64,000 nucleotides of DNA, from the NCBI GenBank assembly GCA_020466095.1, contig CM035809.1, positions 6,126,723 to 6,190,722 on the forward strand. Direction: 5' to 3'. Of this stretch, positions 23,275 to 35,400 are shown piece by piece. Made by a program: the position numbers and the translations under genes. The notes beneath the pieces are model-generated. The model had not been told where the DNA came from and ran no database searches. It saw only the letters and a list, made by a program, of their open reading frames with translations. Every line of letters begins with the position of its first letter. Within the stretch, counting starts at the first letter, position 1. This DNA comes from Chlorops oryzae (Eukaryota; Arthropoda; Insecta; Diptera; Chloropidae).

Positions 23275-25564
23275 CGACGTGACCCATCTAAGGCTCCTAA
23301 TTAAAGAAGAAATTTCAGGGGGAAATCTCCTACAGTAGTAGATGTAGATCTTCTTTCGGTTCTAAGACGTATGGTGCAAGAAAAGGCAAAATCCATACTA
23401 ATGGAAAAGAGTTAGACAATGGCGGTGACAATGCCGCTACCGGAAACGGAAATCAGCGACGACTCACCCCGAGCCAAGGCGTAAGGACACAGAAAAATGG
23501 GATTTCTTTTTTATTTATTTTTTCATAAAAAGCAAAAGAAGAAAGCGACACAAGATAAATGCTTGTTGCCACATTCCACAACAATAAAGGCATGGACAAA
23601 TGATAGTATGTGTGGGTGCACACAGTCACATGCTTGTTTGAAAATTTGCAATGAGAATCTATTATTGCTGTTTATTAAGATGATTATCCAATTCTAAAAG
23701 CAACACAAAAATTATACAATTTAGTGTTGAAGGAGTTCCTCACAAATATCGTGAAGAGGACATTATTTGATGTAGAAAATTTTGGTTTCATTCAATTCGC
23801 TTTGAAACCAAATCGCGTGGCTCCAATGAAACTTCCATTTCAAAGATTATTTTTACTCTAACTCTTGCCTTCCTAATTCTATGTCATAATCTTTAATGAA
23901 AAATCTTCGATTACACTTTGAGACGGATTGGGAATCCTCATTTAAAATGTTACTCACGTTCTCATAGCTGGTCGCTTCCATTTGACTCGCCATCAGCAAA
24001 GATTTATGGCTTTTAATTTCATTTGAATAAATTCTTTGCCGAAAGCAGAACGAAGAATAAATTTTATAAAAATTTTGGATTAGAAAGAAAATATTTTTTC
24101 ATATCATGTGAACGTCTTGCTGTCCTCTTTGAGCAGAAAACTTCATTTAAAAAATGGAGTTCTGAAATAAAAAAGTAAAAAGCATAAATTGTTTTTACTA
24201 ACTATTATATTTGTTTGCTTTTGAGGCAATTAAAAATATAAAGATTGTGGCAAAGACAAGTGTAAACAAAAACTTGGGAAAGTAAAACGCCTGCAGCCGC
24301 TTGTTGCTCTTTGCTTTGACTGGCGGAAATAATTTGATTTGGACACAAGCCACATGAGGGCGAGACACTTTAGAGAGAACAGAAAAACCTCCCAGTTTTG
24401 AGTGGAGAAATTTAAAATTTTGCGATCCCTTGGCCATAACAGAATGAAAGATTAGAGCAAACAAAAAACGAACTACGTCAGCTGCTGAAGCGCCTGTAAA
24501 GATGCAACACGAAATTTGCATAAACGCTGACGGTCCTTTTTCATGAAAATCCGAAAGTCATGAAGAAACTGGATAAATATCAATTCAAAAGAAAAAAGTT
24601 TTATGGCTTGTTGAAGGATGTCATAGCACAGCTGTCGACTCACAAATCGTGAATCTTTATGGCTCCTACTTTTGAAAGGGGCGACTTCCGCTTAATTTGA
24701 AATATAATTGGCCCGAGGCCAGTCGGTATAGAAGATCGCATTTAAAGAGTAAAATATCATTTTTGCGTTCCATTTGGAATCATTTGAGCAAATTCTTAAC
24801 GGCTCAGCCTATTCTTCATGTTTTGGAATTTTATTTACGTTTCGATGACAAAAACTGAAACAGATTTCCACGTTCATGCCATTGCATTCAAAACGGGATT
24901 GAGAACTATAAGAAAATATGAATAAAAAACTAAAGGAAAAAGCGAAACAAGAAAATTTATTGCAAATTGCCTTTGCCCTTAACGAGCTATGAAAAGGCTG
25001 TGGAGCGGAGTGAATGGTTAGAGGAACTCATTCAGTCAGAACGGTCTCCAGTTGCGGTTCTTTTCCTATTTTATTGGAATGCCTTTTCATTTATTCAGAA
25101 AATTTAGGCATCAAATCAAGACCTAACTTAGGTTTTATATATTGCTGAAGAAGGACTCATACTCTTGACAATGAAATCAATCAATCTCAGAAATAAAAGG
25201 TCGTGATTTGAGTTCAAAGAAGACATAACAGCCCTAAAATGAAATGATGAGTAAAATCCATCACAGAGAAGTTTCCTTTACACCAAAAGGATGTACTATG
25301 ACGTTTTTTCTGTTATAAGGGGATCATATACTGCAGAAGCTTCTACAAGCTAACCATGAAGATGTTGACAGCTGGAGATTTGGAGAATTTAGTGCGCAGA
25401 TTAAAACGCAGCTGCGGAGGCCTTGGTTCGCAATTGGAGTTACAGTAGAATTTACTTGTCAACCCCAAAATGCTTTCATAACTGTCATTAGAGGAAACCT
25501 TTCGTAACTCCTTTGAGGCCATCTCCAGGGCCAATGGTTTTTGGTTGAGAGCCCAATGTAAACA
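23275..25564. other. Non-coding end of duplication unit 1 and junction
   Basis: No exon is supported. Segments 23390-24030 and 24190-25215 match 50760-51505 and 53825-54840, the block near 24962-25100 being the best preserved. Sequence from about 25215 to 25564 lies between the end of unit 1 and the start of unit 2, and only weak similarity to the sequence after 54840 is visible. Confidence 0.6.
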
Positions 25565-27221
25565 CAGAAATCTTTCGTTTTTCAATTTCCATCGCATCAG
25601 TTTGTTCATGTTTCCCCAATGTTTCTGACTCCATCTACCAGCGAATGAAAACGTTTATTCGCAATTAATGATTGTCACGTTGCGGTAGAGTTCATTTTTG
25701 AATTTATTTTCAAATCCACACGGAATCCATTTGCACTTCTGCCAGCCAAATGCGACGTTCACCCGAGCACCTGTTTATCCAATTGCATTAGAAAAAGTGG
25801 TCTGAAGAAAAGCGCTAGAGAAAAACTGTTCCGCTCTATTGTCGTAGTGACACGCAGCATGACACAAGTCAGAAATTAATAAAAAAGATGACTTAGCTTG
25901 TTGAACCTTTTTGAAAAGATGAGGAAGGCTCGCAACTGCTCGAATTTGGATAATAACCACCCGAATAAACAGTTTTAAGAACTTTGGAGGAAAAAATTCG
26001 AAAAATCAACTTTATTTATATTCCCCCTTCTACAGAATTTTCTGGGATTTTCTTCAACCTCGTCAACCCACAATTTTCATGATCTTTATTCTTAAACTTT
26101 GACATCTATTCTATTCATCTAAATGAAAGAACTCTTGAGCTGCCTTCTGTTTCATTAATATATTTCCCTTTGGCCTGAATACAGTTTTTTCGTATTTGAT
26201 GATAAAATGATTTTGATTGATGGCATTATTTCGAGAGAAAATTAAATTAACGATATAGCAGATGCTGAAGCATTTATTCTTGATGATCACAATCTGTTCT
26301 TTAATTCTGTTGTGCTTATGAAGAGATTCGTCCTTCATTAATAACCAATGGGAGGCAAAATAGCCACTCAAAACAAAGTTAATTCTCCCTTCGAACAGAA
26401 CTTATGAGAACGATGTTTGTTCCGGTTGGGTGATTCGTTTTCAAAAGAGTGGCTAAGAGACAGAAAATACGTGATAATATCCTTAAAAAGATTATTCGAC
26501 CTTTCCATCTTTCGAAGGTAAATTAATGGCTTGTTAGATGGATGACTATTAAGCTTGTCAAAACGGCTAATAAATAGAATTTATATATTCACTTAAATTG
26601 ATTTCCGACAAACTTCCGTCCTTGCCAAAATAAATCCCAATTTATCGTTAAATCTTCCCCCATCATAAACTCTCCAAAACAGACACTTTTTGGCGGATGT
26701 AAAGAGATGAAGTTATAGGTATTTGGTATAGAGCTGAAAGGCATCTGAAAAAAAAAATTCATGACAGGCATTCCTTTTCATTTGAGCTTTTTATTTGAGG
26801 GACATTTTCAAGGGAAATATGGATATCCTGAATAAGCCTCCAAGAAACTTTTGACAGCAATGCTAGTTAACTAATTTCGAAATCAAATTGTTATAAATTC
26901 CATAGATAAGGTTGTAAATCATTTCTGGGCATATATTCAATTCTTCTGCAATCCTGTTGTATACGTAACGTTCATAGACGTTCACCATACGTCCATGCTC
27001 TTTGCATAAGTGAAGAATTTTCGGATGCTTTCTATTCAATCAATTGTTTTGGGTTTCTTCTGAAAATTGAAAACTTAATGATTAATCTTCCAACATTCAT
27101 TAACTAAATTACCATTCCCATACAAAAGCAGACTCTGCGGCAAAAAAGTAATATTTCTTTGAAAGTTATGCATGAATTATACCCCCAAAAACCTTCTATA
27201 GCTTTAGTTCCTCCCACATAT

Positions 27222-28087
27222 CGACCAGTTTATTCAAAAACCTCGTAAGTACAAAATCATAGTTTTGAGAAAAACTGAAAAAACTGAATACAGCTGCTAT
27301 ATAACCGTATATTATTAAAACATTTAAACCAAATTATTAACAGACAATTAACAAATATACTCGAGATCGTATTTTGTAAATATTTACTGTTATGTAGAAA
27401 ATATAAGCCATTAAATGTACTTACGAGGATTTCCTGAAATTGTATACCAAATAAATTTAACAAAATTAAAAGTAGCTTCGCACAATATTCAAAGTTTTTA
27501 TTGAAAAAAAAACGCTTATTCAACGGTTTAAACTTAAATTAAAGTAAATATTAACAAAAGTAAGGGAAATTAAACAATTAAAGAAAAAATATGAAGGAAA
27601 TTTAAAGAAGATTAATGGGTATGCTTGTCAAAAAAATGCCAAAAATTCATATTTTATATTTATCGTATATCGTGCGCTCGATGAAGCATTAACCTAGTCA
27701 TGTATTTTTTATATAGAAAGATGGACTTGTATTCCAATAAGCATGTGATACGTTTTTACCCGCGCAATGCCGGGTATTGCAGACAGTGCCATAAAAATTG
27801 TAATAAAAACATCATATGTTCTATGGAGCGGTTTGGTTTGCATATCACAATTTTTTATGCATTTCTTGCAAGTAAAACAAAGCTAGTGCATTTACGAGGT
27901 TTTTGAATAAACTCTAATGTACGCTTGCAGTTACGAGGAAATTGCATTGCAGTTTTTGAAAAACTTTTCGAACAAAGTGACTAAAAATTTAATGCTATTC
28001 TATGTAGAATAAATTCAGCTACCATTTAAGACCAAAATCTCAATTTCGTCGAAATTGTACTTACGAGGTTTTTGAATAAACTGGTCG
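27222..28087. mobile_element. 866-bp TIR element, CCTCGTA family, superfamily unassigned
   Basis: The inverted repeats are identical for about 33 bp: CGACCAGTTTATTCAAAAAC followed by CTCGTAAGTACAA. ATAT flanks both sides (27218-27221 and 28088-28091). The paralogous empty site in unit 1 reads CCCACATATGCAAA (about 7630-7643), which proves insertion; because the target is palindromic, a 2-bp TA and a 4-bp ATAT duplication cannot be told apart. The TACGAGG motif recurs in the subterminal regions. No transposase is recognised. A relative sits at 56701-57686. Confidence 0.88.
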
Positions 28088-28091
28088 ATAT

Positions 28092-29486
28092 GCAAAAACG
28101 AATGCGTATTTTTTCGTGTAGTTTTTAAAGCGGAAACGGAAGCTTTTAATGTGGAAAATTGCCTCCAAATTCCCATTTTTTTCTTTCAATGGTAAGCATT
28201 TTTTATATTCCTGGGAACAACCAATACCACCTACCATCCGAAAGATGTATTCGTATCTCTTGAATTAATTTAGATCTTTGCCTTTTTTTTCTCCTTTTTT
28301 TGTGTAAGAACCATCCAACAAGTGGCAGCAAACACAAACCGCATTCTTAGTATAAAAATGTGGCGTTTCACCGATCCTATGGCAGTGAAAACTTTCAGCA
28401 GAAAATGAAAAAAGAAAAGCGAAAAAATTTATTTCAAAAATAAAAAACCATTTTCTTTACAAAGGCACATGCAATGGTGGAAAGAATATGAAAAAGATAC
28501 GGAGTTACGAGACACACAGTTGAGGGAGGTTTGGGGTGAGCTGTGTGTCCTTTTATTATGTGAAGGGACAAGCGGTAGTAAGGAGAAAACAAGAGTAATG
28601 GAAAATAGTAATGAATCGATTTTTAAATGAAGGATCAAATCAAATTTAAATAAAGCATTTTAAAATGAGTAGGCAGTTCTTCGCAAGACTTTAAGAAAAT
28701 GATGTAGAAAATATTTATTGAGAAAGAAATCTTGCACCATTATTTTGTTGTAAGGAGCTCTTATCCGTGTGTATGCGAGGTTGAAAGAGAAGTGAGGCAC
28801 AAAATCAAATGTGAAGAAATATGTAAAGTAAGTTAGGTTAGGTTAGGTTAAAGGGGTCGCCCACCAAAAAGGTGGCGCACTTAGACCAAAATATGTTAAG
28901 TAACCAACTAATAATATCTTTTAAGTTATATAACTTATTTTGAATAAAAGGACAAAGGACTTTTTCCTTCACCGTTACTACTCGGAATTAAAATAGTCAG
29001 ACAGAGGGTGTATAAAATATTTGACAAATTTTCTAAACTATTATATAATAATAAATATTGGCTAACAGTTACTATAAGCTTACAAAACGAGCGAAAGGAC
29101 ACGCCAGATAGAATTTTTAGTTGAAGTAATTTAGAGCTTTAGCAAATATACTTTATTTCCTTTAGTAAAAGAATTTCGAGGACCCTTGAACGGTTCTTGC
29201 ACACACATTTCCATTTTTCACACTTAAACTGATCCGAGCAATCGAATTGTCGTTTTAGTGTCTATTAGTCTTTGCCATTAGTTGTGTGTTTTACGACCAC
29301 TTGAAGTGCTTCCTTGATTGACCAACATTTGACTAGGATTCGTGTGAATCTCATTTTTACTGCTTTTTATCTGTTTTTTGATTTGTGAAAAATACAGCGA
29401 TCATTTACTTTTCTTCTTTTGTTCTATCAATTTTTGGGAGTTTTTATGATGATGCAGCAAACCTTCACTCATTTACAGCCGTTGTA
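28092..29486. other. Non-coding stretch of duplication unit 2
   Basis: No exon is supported. Segments to about 28425 match unit 1. From about 28833 a GGTTAGGTTAGGTTA run precedes AAAGGGGTCGCCCACC, which resembles the end of a common dispersed fly repeat, but its limits cannot be set. Confidence 0.5.
28833..28890 (+). repeat. Short (GGTTA)n run with repeat-like 3' flank
   Basis: The sequence TTAGGTTAGGTTAGGTTA is followed by AAGGGGTCGCCCACC and GGTGGCGCACTTAGACC. This order is familiar from dispersed repeats in higher flies. It should not be read as a telomere: only three units are present and it is internal. Confidence 0.45.
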
Positions 29487-30778
29487 ACAGGTTGGCTGAT
29501 AAGTCCCCGATCTGACACATAGATGGCGTCGCTAGTATTAAATGCATATTATTTTTATATAGTGGCAACCTTCAAATGATTCGTGTCAAATTTGACGTCT
29601 GTAAGTCAATTAGTTTGTGAGATAGAGCGTCTTTTGTGAAGCATCTTTTGTTATTGTGAAAAAATGGAAAAAAAGGAATTTCGTGTTTTGATAAAATACT
29701 GTTTTCTGAAGGGAAAAAATACAGTGGAAGCAAAAACTTGGCTTGATAATGAGTTTCCGGACTCTGTCCCAGGAAAATTAACAATAATTGATTGGTATGC
29801 AAAATTCAAGCGTGGTGAAATGAGCACGGAGGACGGTGAACGCAGTGGACGCCCGAAAGAGGTGGTTACCGACGAAAACATCAAAAAAATTCACAAAATG
29901 ATTTTGAATGACCGTAAAATGAAGTTGATCGAGATAGCAGAGGCCTTAAAGATATCAAAGGAACGTGTTGGTCATATCATTCATCAATATTTGGATATGA
30001 AAAAGCTCTGTGCAAAATGGGTACCGCGCGAGCTCACATTTGAGCAAAAACAACAACGTGTTGATGATTCTGAGCGGTGTTTGCAGCTGTTAACTCGCAA
30101 TACACCCGAGTTTTTGCGTCGATATGTGACAATGGATGAAACATGGCTCTATCACTACACTCCTGAGTCGAATCGACAGTCGGCTGAGTGGACAGCGATC
30201 GGTGAACCGTCTCCGAAGCGTGGAAAGACTCAAAAGTCCGCTGGCAAAGTAATGGCCTCTGTTTTTGGGATGGGCATGGAATAATTTTTATCGATTATCT
30301 TGAGAAGGGAAAAACCATCAGCAGTGACTATTATATATCGTTATTGGAGCGTTTGAAGGTCGAAATCGCGGCAAAACGGCCCCATATGAAGAAGAAAAAA
30401 AGTGTTGTTCCACCAAGACAACGCACCGTGCCACAAGTCATTGAGAACGATGGCAAAAATTCATGAATTAGGCTTCGAATTGCTTCCCCACCCACCGTAT
30501 TCTCCAGATCTGGCCCCCAGCGACTTTTTCTTGTTCTCAGACCTCAAAAGGATGCTCGCAGGGAAAAAATTTGGCTGCAATGAAGAGGTGATCGCCAAAA
30601 CTGAGGGCCTATTTTGAGGCAAAACCGAAGGAGTACTACCAAAATGGTATCAAAAAATTGGAAGGTCGTTATAATCGTTGTATCGCTCTTGAAGGGAACT
30701 ATGTTGAATAATAAAAACGAATTTTGACAAAAAAATGTGTTTTTCTTTGTTAGACCGGGGACTTATCAGCCAACCTGT
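29487..30778 (+). mobile_element. Himar1-like (irritans-subfamily) mariner transposon
   Basis: This is a 1292-bp element with inverted repeats beginning ACAGGTTGGCTGATAAGTCC at the left and mirrored at the right, flanked by TA (29485-29486 and 30779-30780). The ends, untranslated regions and transposase match the Himar1/irritans subfamily as known from the horn fly. Unit 1 has no such insert, so the insertion postdates the duplication. The transposase frame is broken (see the pseudogene entry). Confidence 0.95.
29664..30711 (+). pseudogene. mariner (Himar1-like) transposase, frameshifted
   Basis: The frame opens with MEKKEFRVLIKYCFLKGKN and keeps the N-terminal helix-turn-helix DNA-binding region for about 200 residues. 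The catalytic D,D34D residues are all visible: the first in VTMDETWLYHY, the second in FHQDNAPCH, the third in PPYSPDLAPSDFF. Three lesions break it: a missing base near 30270 after ASVF, an extra A in the A-run near 30395, and an extra G near 30605. The final frame ends ALEGNYVE with a stop at 30709-30711. It is otherwise close to full length, so inactivation looks recent. It is probably trans-mobilisable by its intact ends if an active relative exists. Confidence 0.95.
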
Positions 30779-30879
30779 TACAAACGAATTTTCATCATAA
30801 AATAGTCTTTCGTATTACCATACACTCAACAGTTCCGTCTCAAAAAAGGTGCAATGCGTTCGCTTTAAATAGGTTAATA

Positions 30880-31165
30880 TATAAGTCCGAGGTGATAAGT
30901 TACTTTTTCATTGTATTGGACCGCATTTCAAGTGCATCGAACAATCCTCAAACAATAAACAGCAGAACACAAAACAGGTAAAGTCATTCAGAGCAATTTT
31001 TAACAATAAATATCTCTTGATCAACATTCTTCTTCTTAACTCTGGTTTACCTCTTTTCGGATTCGCTCATTCTCCGCCTAAGGTGTGGGTATGTGATTGA
31101 TCACAGCACCCTTCTGAAGGCATTGCGATCCTGGTTCATGTCGTCGCTGCTATTTTTGTTATCTG
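30880..31165 (+). repeat. Direct repeat of the mariner-relic middle segment
   Basis: This stretch resembles 31970-32225 in the same orientation, sharing TTTTTCATTGTA, TGGACCGCATTT, CTTAACTCTGGTTTAC and GCGATCCTGGTTCATGTCG in order. It lies just after the Himar1-like element and appears to be part of an older, rearranged mariner-derived repeat. Confidence 0.6.
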
Positions 31166-31368
31166 ACCGATTCAAGTACTTTTCGGTCTGATTGCCTTCT
31201 TGTCATTTGCTGTAACAGTGGATACTGCCGTTTTCTCAGAACTCTCCAGTGTTCACGTTTGAACATGGCAATACCATCGCATCTGACCAACTTTGTCTTG
31301 ATCAACAAACTTTAAGAATTTGAACATTTTTGCCTCTCCAAATAAAAATTGGAAAAAAATTGTTAAGT

Positions 31369-32480
31369 ATTAGGTGTAGTAAAAAGAAATCCACTATTTT
31401 TCCAATAGATGGCGTTATTTATCTGCATCTCGCGTTGTATAATTCCGATCGTGTTCCGCTATGGGGCATTAGAAAGATGACAGTTCCTACTAAAAAAAAA
31501 CTTTTTGGACACTTTTTTGATTGATTGATTCAGTTTTGTTTGAGAGCTTGTCAAAGATGGACATCAGCAAAGAGAAAATTCGCTACATTTTACAGTTTTT
31601 CTTCGATAAGGGAGAAAACGCAAGCCAGGCGGCTGAAAATAAGAATAGCGTTTATGGACCTGATACTGTAACAGCCAATCATGCGCAATTTTGGTTTCGT
31701 CGATTCCGTTCCGGTAACTTCGATGTCAAGGATGCACCACGCACTGGAAGGCCAATTGTCGAAAATGTCGATAAAATCATGGAAATTATCGAGTCCGACC
31801 GTCATGTTAGCACTGTTTCGATTGCAAAAGAGCTAAAGATTGCACAAAAAAACCATTTGGAACCATTTGAATAAGGGTGGATACACAAAGAAGCTCGATG
31901 TATGGGTGCCACACGAGTTAACGCAAAAAAACGTCATAGACCGAATTTCCATCTGCGAATCTGGTTAAAAATAAGTCCGACGTATTGTTAACTTTTTCAT
32001 TGTACTGGACCGCATTTAAAGTGGGTCGAACAACGTCAAACAAAACAGTGTGGTCGAAACAGGTGAAGCGTCGGAACGGTTCAACCATAAATATTCTTGA
32101 TCAAGTTCTTCTCTTAACTCTGGTTTACTTGGCTCGGATTATCTCATTGCCGCTACGTATGGCAGATTGATCACGGCACCCTTCTGATGATTGCGATCCT
32201 GGTTCATGTCGAAGCTGCCATGCAGCTTTTGGTCCAATGGAACGGATTGTGTTCCATCAGGACAACGCCAGGCCACATCAATCGATAGTTCGCCAGAAGC
32301 TCCGGGAGTTTGGTTGGGAGGTTCTTCTGCATCCACCTTATAGTCCGGCTGGCACCAAGTGATTACATCTGTTCCTGTCCTGGCGAACAATTGCTGGTGA
32401 AACATTCGCTTAAGAGAGGCTTCAATTGAACACTGCAATTTTTTGCTAATAGGAACGATTCTATAGAGAGCCATAATGAA
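31369..32480 (+). mobile_element. Decayed mariner, cecropia/HsMar1-like type
   Basis: A possible left end TTAGGTGTAG lies at about 31369 after TA. An N-terminal transposase segment (31557-31960), a middle segment near 32030-32080 and a catalytic segment near 32235-32400 (FHQDNARPHQS, then LHPPYSP) follow in order on the plus strand. They are separated by deletions and by a foreign insert of about 130 bp around 32095-32220. The right end is not identifiable. This is a different mariner lineage from the upstream Himar1-like copy. Confidence 0.75.
31557..31960 (+). pseudogene. mariner transposase N-terminal fragment
   Basis: Translation from the ATG at 31557 reads MDISKEKIRYILQFFFDKG and continues through NHAQFWFRRFRSGNFDVKDA and PRTGRPIVENVDKI, the paired-type DNA-binding domain of cecropia-type mariners. 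An extra A near 31850 shifts the frame into NHLEPFE and a stop at 31872-31874. The correct frame then continues in another phase through LDVWVPHELTQKNVIDRI and is lost after about 31960, before the first catalytic aspartate. It cannot encode a functional enzyme. Confidence 0.85.
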
Positions 32481-35400
32481 TTTACCTTTAAAATGGCCAA
32501 GTTCATCAAACTAAAACGCATTTTACACTAAATCGGGTCATTCTAACTACTTAAAAAAGCCCTAATTTAAAAAAATAATGATTTTTTACTACATATATGA
32601 GGGCAGGTTTTAGATCTGAATATTATTTGGCTATATCTTACACAGCCTTTTATTCTTTATAGGTGGATTTCTTTAAAACCTTCGCTACCATAAAGTTGTT
32701 TGCCATTATTTTCCTACAGGTGCCCAGTCCCACATGTCAATGTTTGTCACTTTGATTACAACCCATAATATAGTTCCACAAGATTCAACCGGTCGTCTTA
32801 AGTCACCATGAACCGCCATAACAAACGGGTCACGAAAATAGCATGAGTCGAAAGCACAATATTTTCTCAGTTAAAGGACCCAAACAAAGTTCCCCGACTC
32901 GACGATAAAATGAGCTTTAAATATCTTATAAATTTGGCCGTCACAATGTCAGCATGACAGGCAATTCTGAAAGTGTCTTTCTGGGAAGTTTAAGTCTCTA
33001 TTGCACTCTATCGTCTCCCAACTTCATACCATTAAGATTTCATTGATCCAGTTTCATTTCTACTGCAGTAAGGTTGAGATTTCCCAAAGCACGCAACACG
33101 CGCAACCACGCTGTCCTGCATCGAAGCGTCGAAAAAAAAAACAAACGAAAGGGCACTTCAGTCGATAAGCATAAATTAATAAGCAGCTGTGCTGGTTATT
33201 GCGATAATTGAATGAGGGCAAATACCATAAAAGGTCGGAGTTTCATGTCGTCGCGAGCTGTGATAATCTGTCATTTGGTTGTGTTTCTCTGTGTGTGACT
33301 GTGAGGGTGATTGTGAATTGAATGCGGCTTGCAATCGCTGCGGGTCCCTTCAAAGCGAAGCTCACTTGGGTGTAATGGAACGTTTGACTCCTAGATCATT
33401 TCCTGAAGCATATGGATATATTATAGCACCAAACGCTTTCGTGCTTTAAGCCGGCTTTTGTTATTATCTTTCATGTCAACCGTTTTGTCGCAACTGACAC
33501 ACCAACATGTTATTTGTGTAATTGCATCCATACAATTGTGCACTCGACTAAGTATTTCAATCTGCATCAAAACAATTACCTTCACTGGGTTAGTTTGTTT
33601 GATAGGTGACTAGTTCATTGATTAAAAAATTGAGAAAACTTATTCTCTCATGATTTCCCTCTCTGCTGCCGGTTTGTCTTTTATAAATTAGTATTTGTTG
33701 TCTACACATTTTGGTATACACAAAGTATTTCGCATATTGTATGAATCATGCTACACAAACCCTCATGACATGGCATGAATTGAAGTCTAGGTAGGCATGG
33801 CATGGCATGAGTTGACGCCAATATCGGGATGGCATTGCATGAATTGAAATGTAGTTTTATGACTTGTATGACATGAATTGATGAAAGTTGCTAGCCTTTA
33901 GTGCATAATAAAAGGAAATTGTCCGAGTTCGGCCAAGAATAAACGACTTAATCAGCATTTGGTATTCACATGCATTAAATTTTTAATAATAAACTTTGGA
34001 AAAGATTTACTGGTTTGTATTAATCTTCAACGAAAAAATTCAATATTCAAATAAGTTTCTTTAATAAGAAAAAAGGCGATATAATTTGGTCTTCAGAGAT
34101 TGGGGCATGGACAAACTTCCTCGTCGAGAAAATCATTCAAAAATAAGTGGTCTAAAATTTTGAATTGCAATCCAAGATTCAATATAAGGAATTTTTTCAA
34201 AGCTGACAAATTCTGATGAATAGAAATGGTCAATTTTGTGGTCATATATGGAGGACAAGCTTAAGTCGACATAAGCCATTATTGAGTTGATTGAGGTCAG
34301 AGTATTTGCATTTACTTTTTAGCTTATGTTATTTAAAATATTTTTGCTTCAGTTGACATAAGCCATTTTAATTCTTGCGTCGAAAAATATTTATATATTT
34401 TGGAACAATGTTTAAGCCGATTTTTCAGTTTCCACTTTAACAGAAGAGCTTAAGTCATTGTAAGTGTGGGTTAATTGGGAAAATAAATATCGATAATGCG
34501 CTCAAGTTTTTGAACATTTTCATTGACTTCTTGCGACAAGATATAAAATTTTTACAGGAATTAAGCGCAGTAAAACATGCGAATATATTGAATCAATAAT
34601 TTTCGATTTAAGCTATTGTCCAATACACATTTAACCCATTAAAGCATCCGGGCAGCATTATATCCTTCATTTCAATTTAATTTTTATCTAATTAGCCTAA
34701 TCACTGCTGAGCCCTTAAAATGTTGTGTCTATGGTTATTTCGGAATTTATTTTCGCTTGTTTTATTACATTCTATATCCGGTCACACTCTTACATTTTTA
34801 TTCTAAGATCTTCTCCTCCTCGTTCTCCTCCTTTAAAACTGTTGCCATATAATCACGACAAACGCTTTGCGAAGAAAATTTCTCTTTAGTCTTCACTTAA
34901 ATTTTTTGTTTCATTTCACTTGAGCTGCGTAATGTTTGTAAAAGGACTTAATCCGGAATTAGTTGTGTTTTTATTGGGAAAGTTTTGTCCGCACTTCCGC
35001 CCTGTGGGTTCAATGAAAACTTCTGAGGCTTGTGCGCAAGAGGATGTGGAGATATTTAAATTTCTTTCAATTATTTACTGCACGATTTCCCTGAAGTATT
35101 TTTATTTTGAAGTGCATAACTTCCTGTGGGAACTGTCTTGTCCTTTCAGTTGCACTCACAAAAGATTCGCTGGGTAAGAGGTCTCTTTTGGGTATGTGGG
35201 TGCAAATGAAAGTGAGGGAGAGAGTTTGGGCACAGTCGTAACAGATTTAATTACCTTGGAGAATTGGAAACTACAAACTTCTACAGAGATTTCTAAAAAT
35301 ATTTCTATACTCTTTCTCTCGGTCTCCTTTTACTTGGCTTCTTCCATCCGTTTATCATTTAATAGATCTTAAGAATTTTGCCGAGACACTGCGGCACTTA

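Larger units (their letters stand above)
430..25215 (+). repeat. Tandem duplication, unit 1 (about 25 kb)
   Basis: This segment is repeated in the same order and orientation at about 25565-54840. Matching anchors (unit 1 / unit 2) are: 430-650 / 25570-25740; 3690-4311 / 26185-26788; 7213-7650 / 26790-28140; 8280-8530 / 28220-28425; 8920-9480 / 32930-33430; 11300-12460 / 34790-35880; 13480-13760 / 40960-41120; 14800-15060 / 43660-43930; 17470-18260 / 44370-46370; 18880-18930 / 46360-46425; 19490-19820 / 46940-47255; 20180-20470 / 49030-49340; 21000-21340 / 49740-50080; 23390-24030 / 50760-51505; 24190-25215 / 53825-54840. No intact gene is visible in it. The exact left boundary is uncertain because only 430 bp of flank is present and most of that is a MITE. 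Confidence 0.88.

Noticed and set aside
28833..28855. TTAGG-type repeats suggesting telomeric sequence
   Set aside because: Only about three units, internal, and followed by a dispersed-repeat flank.
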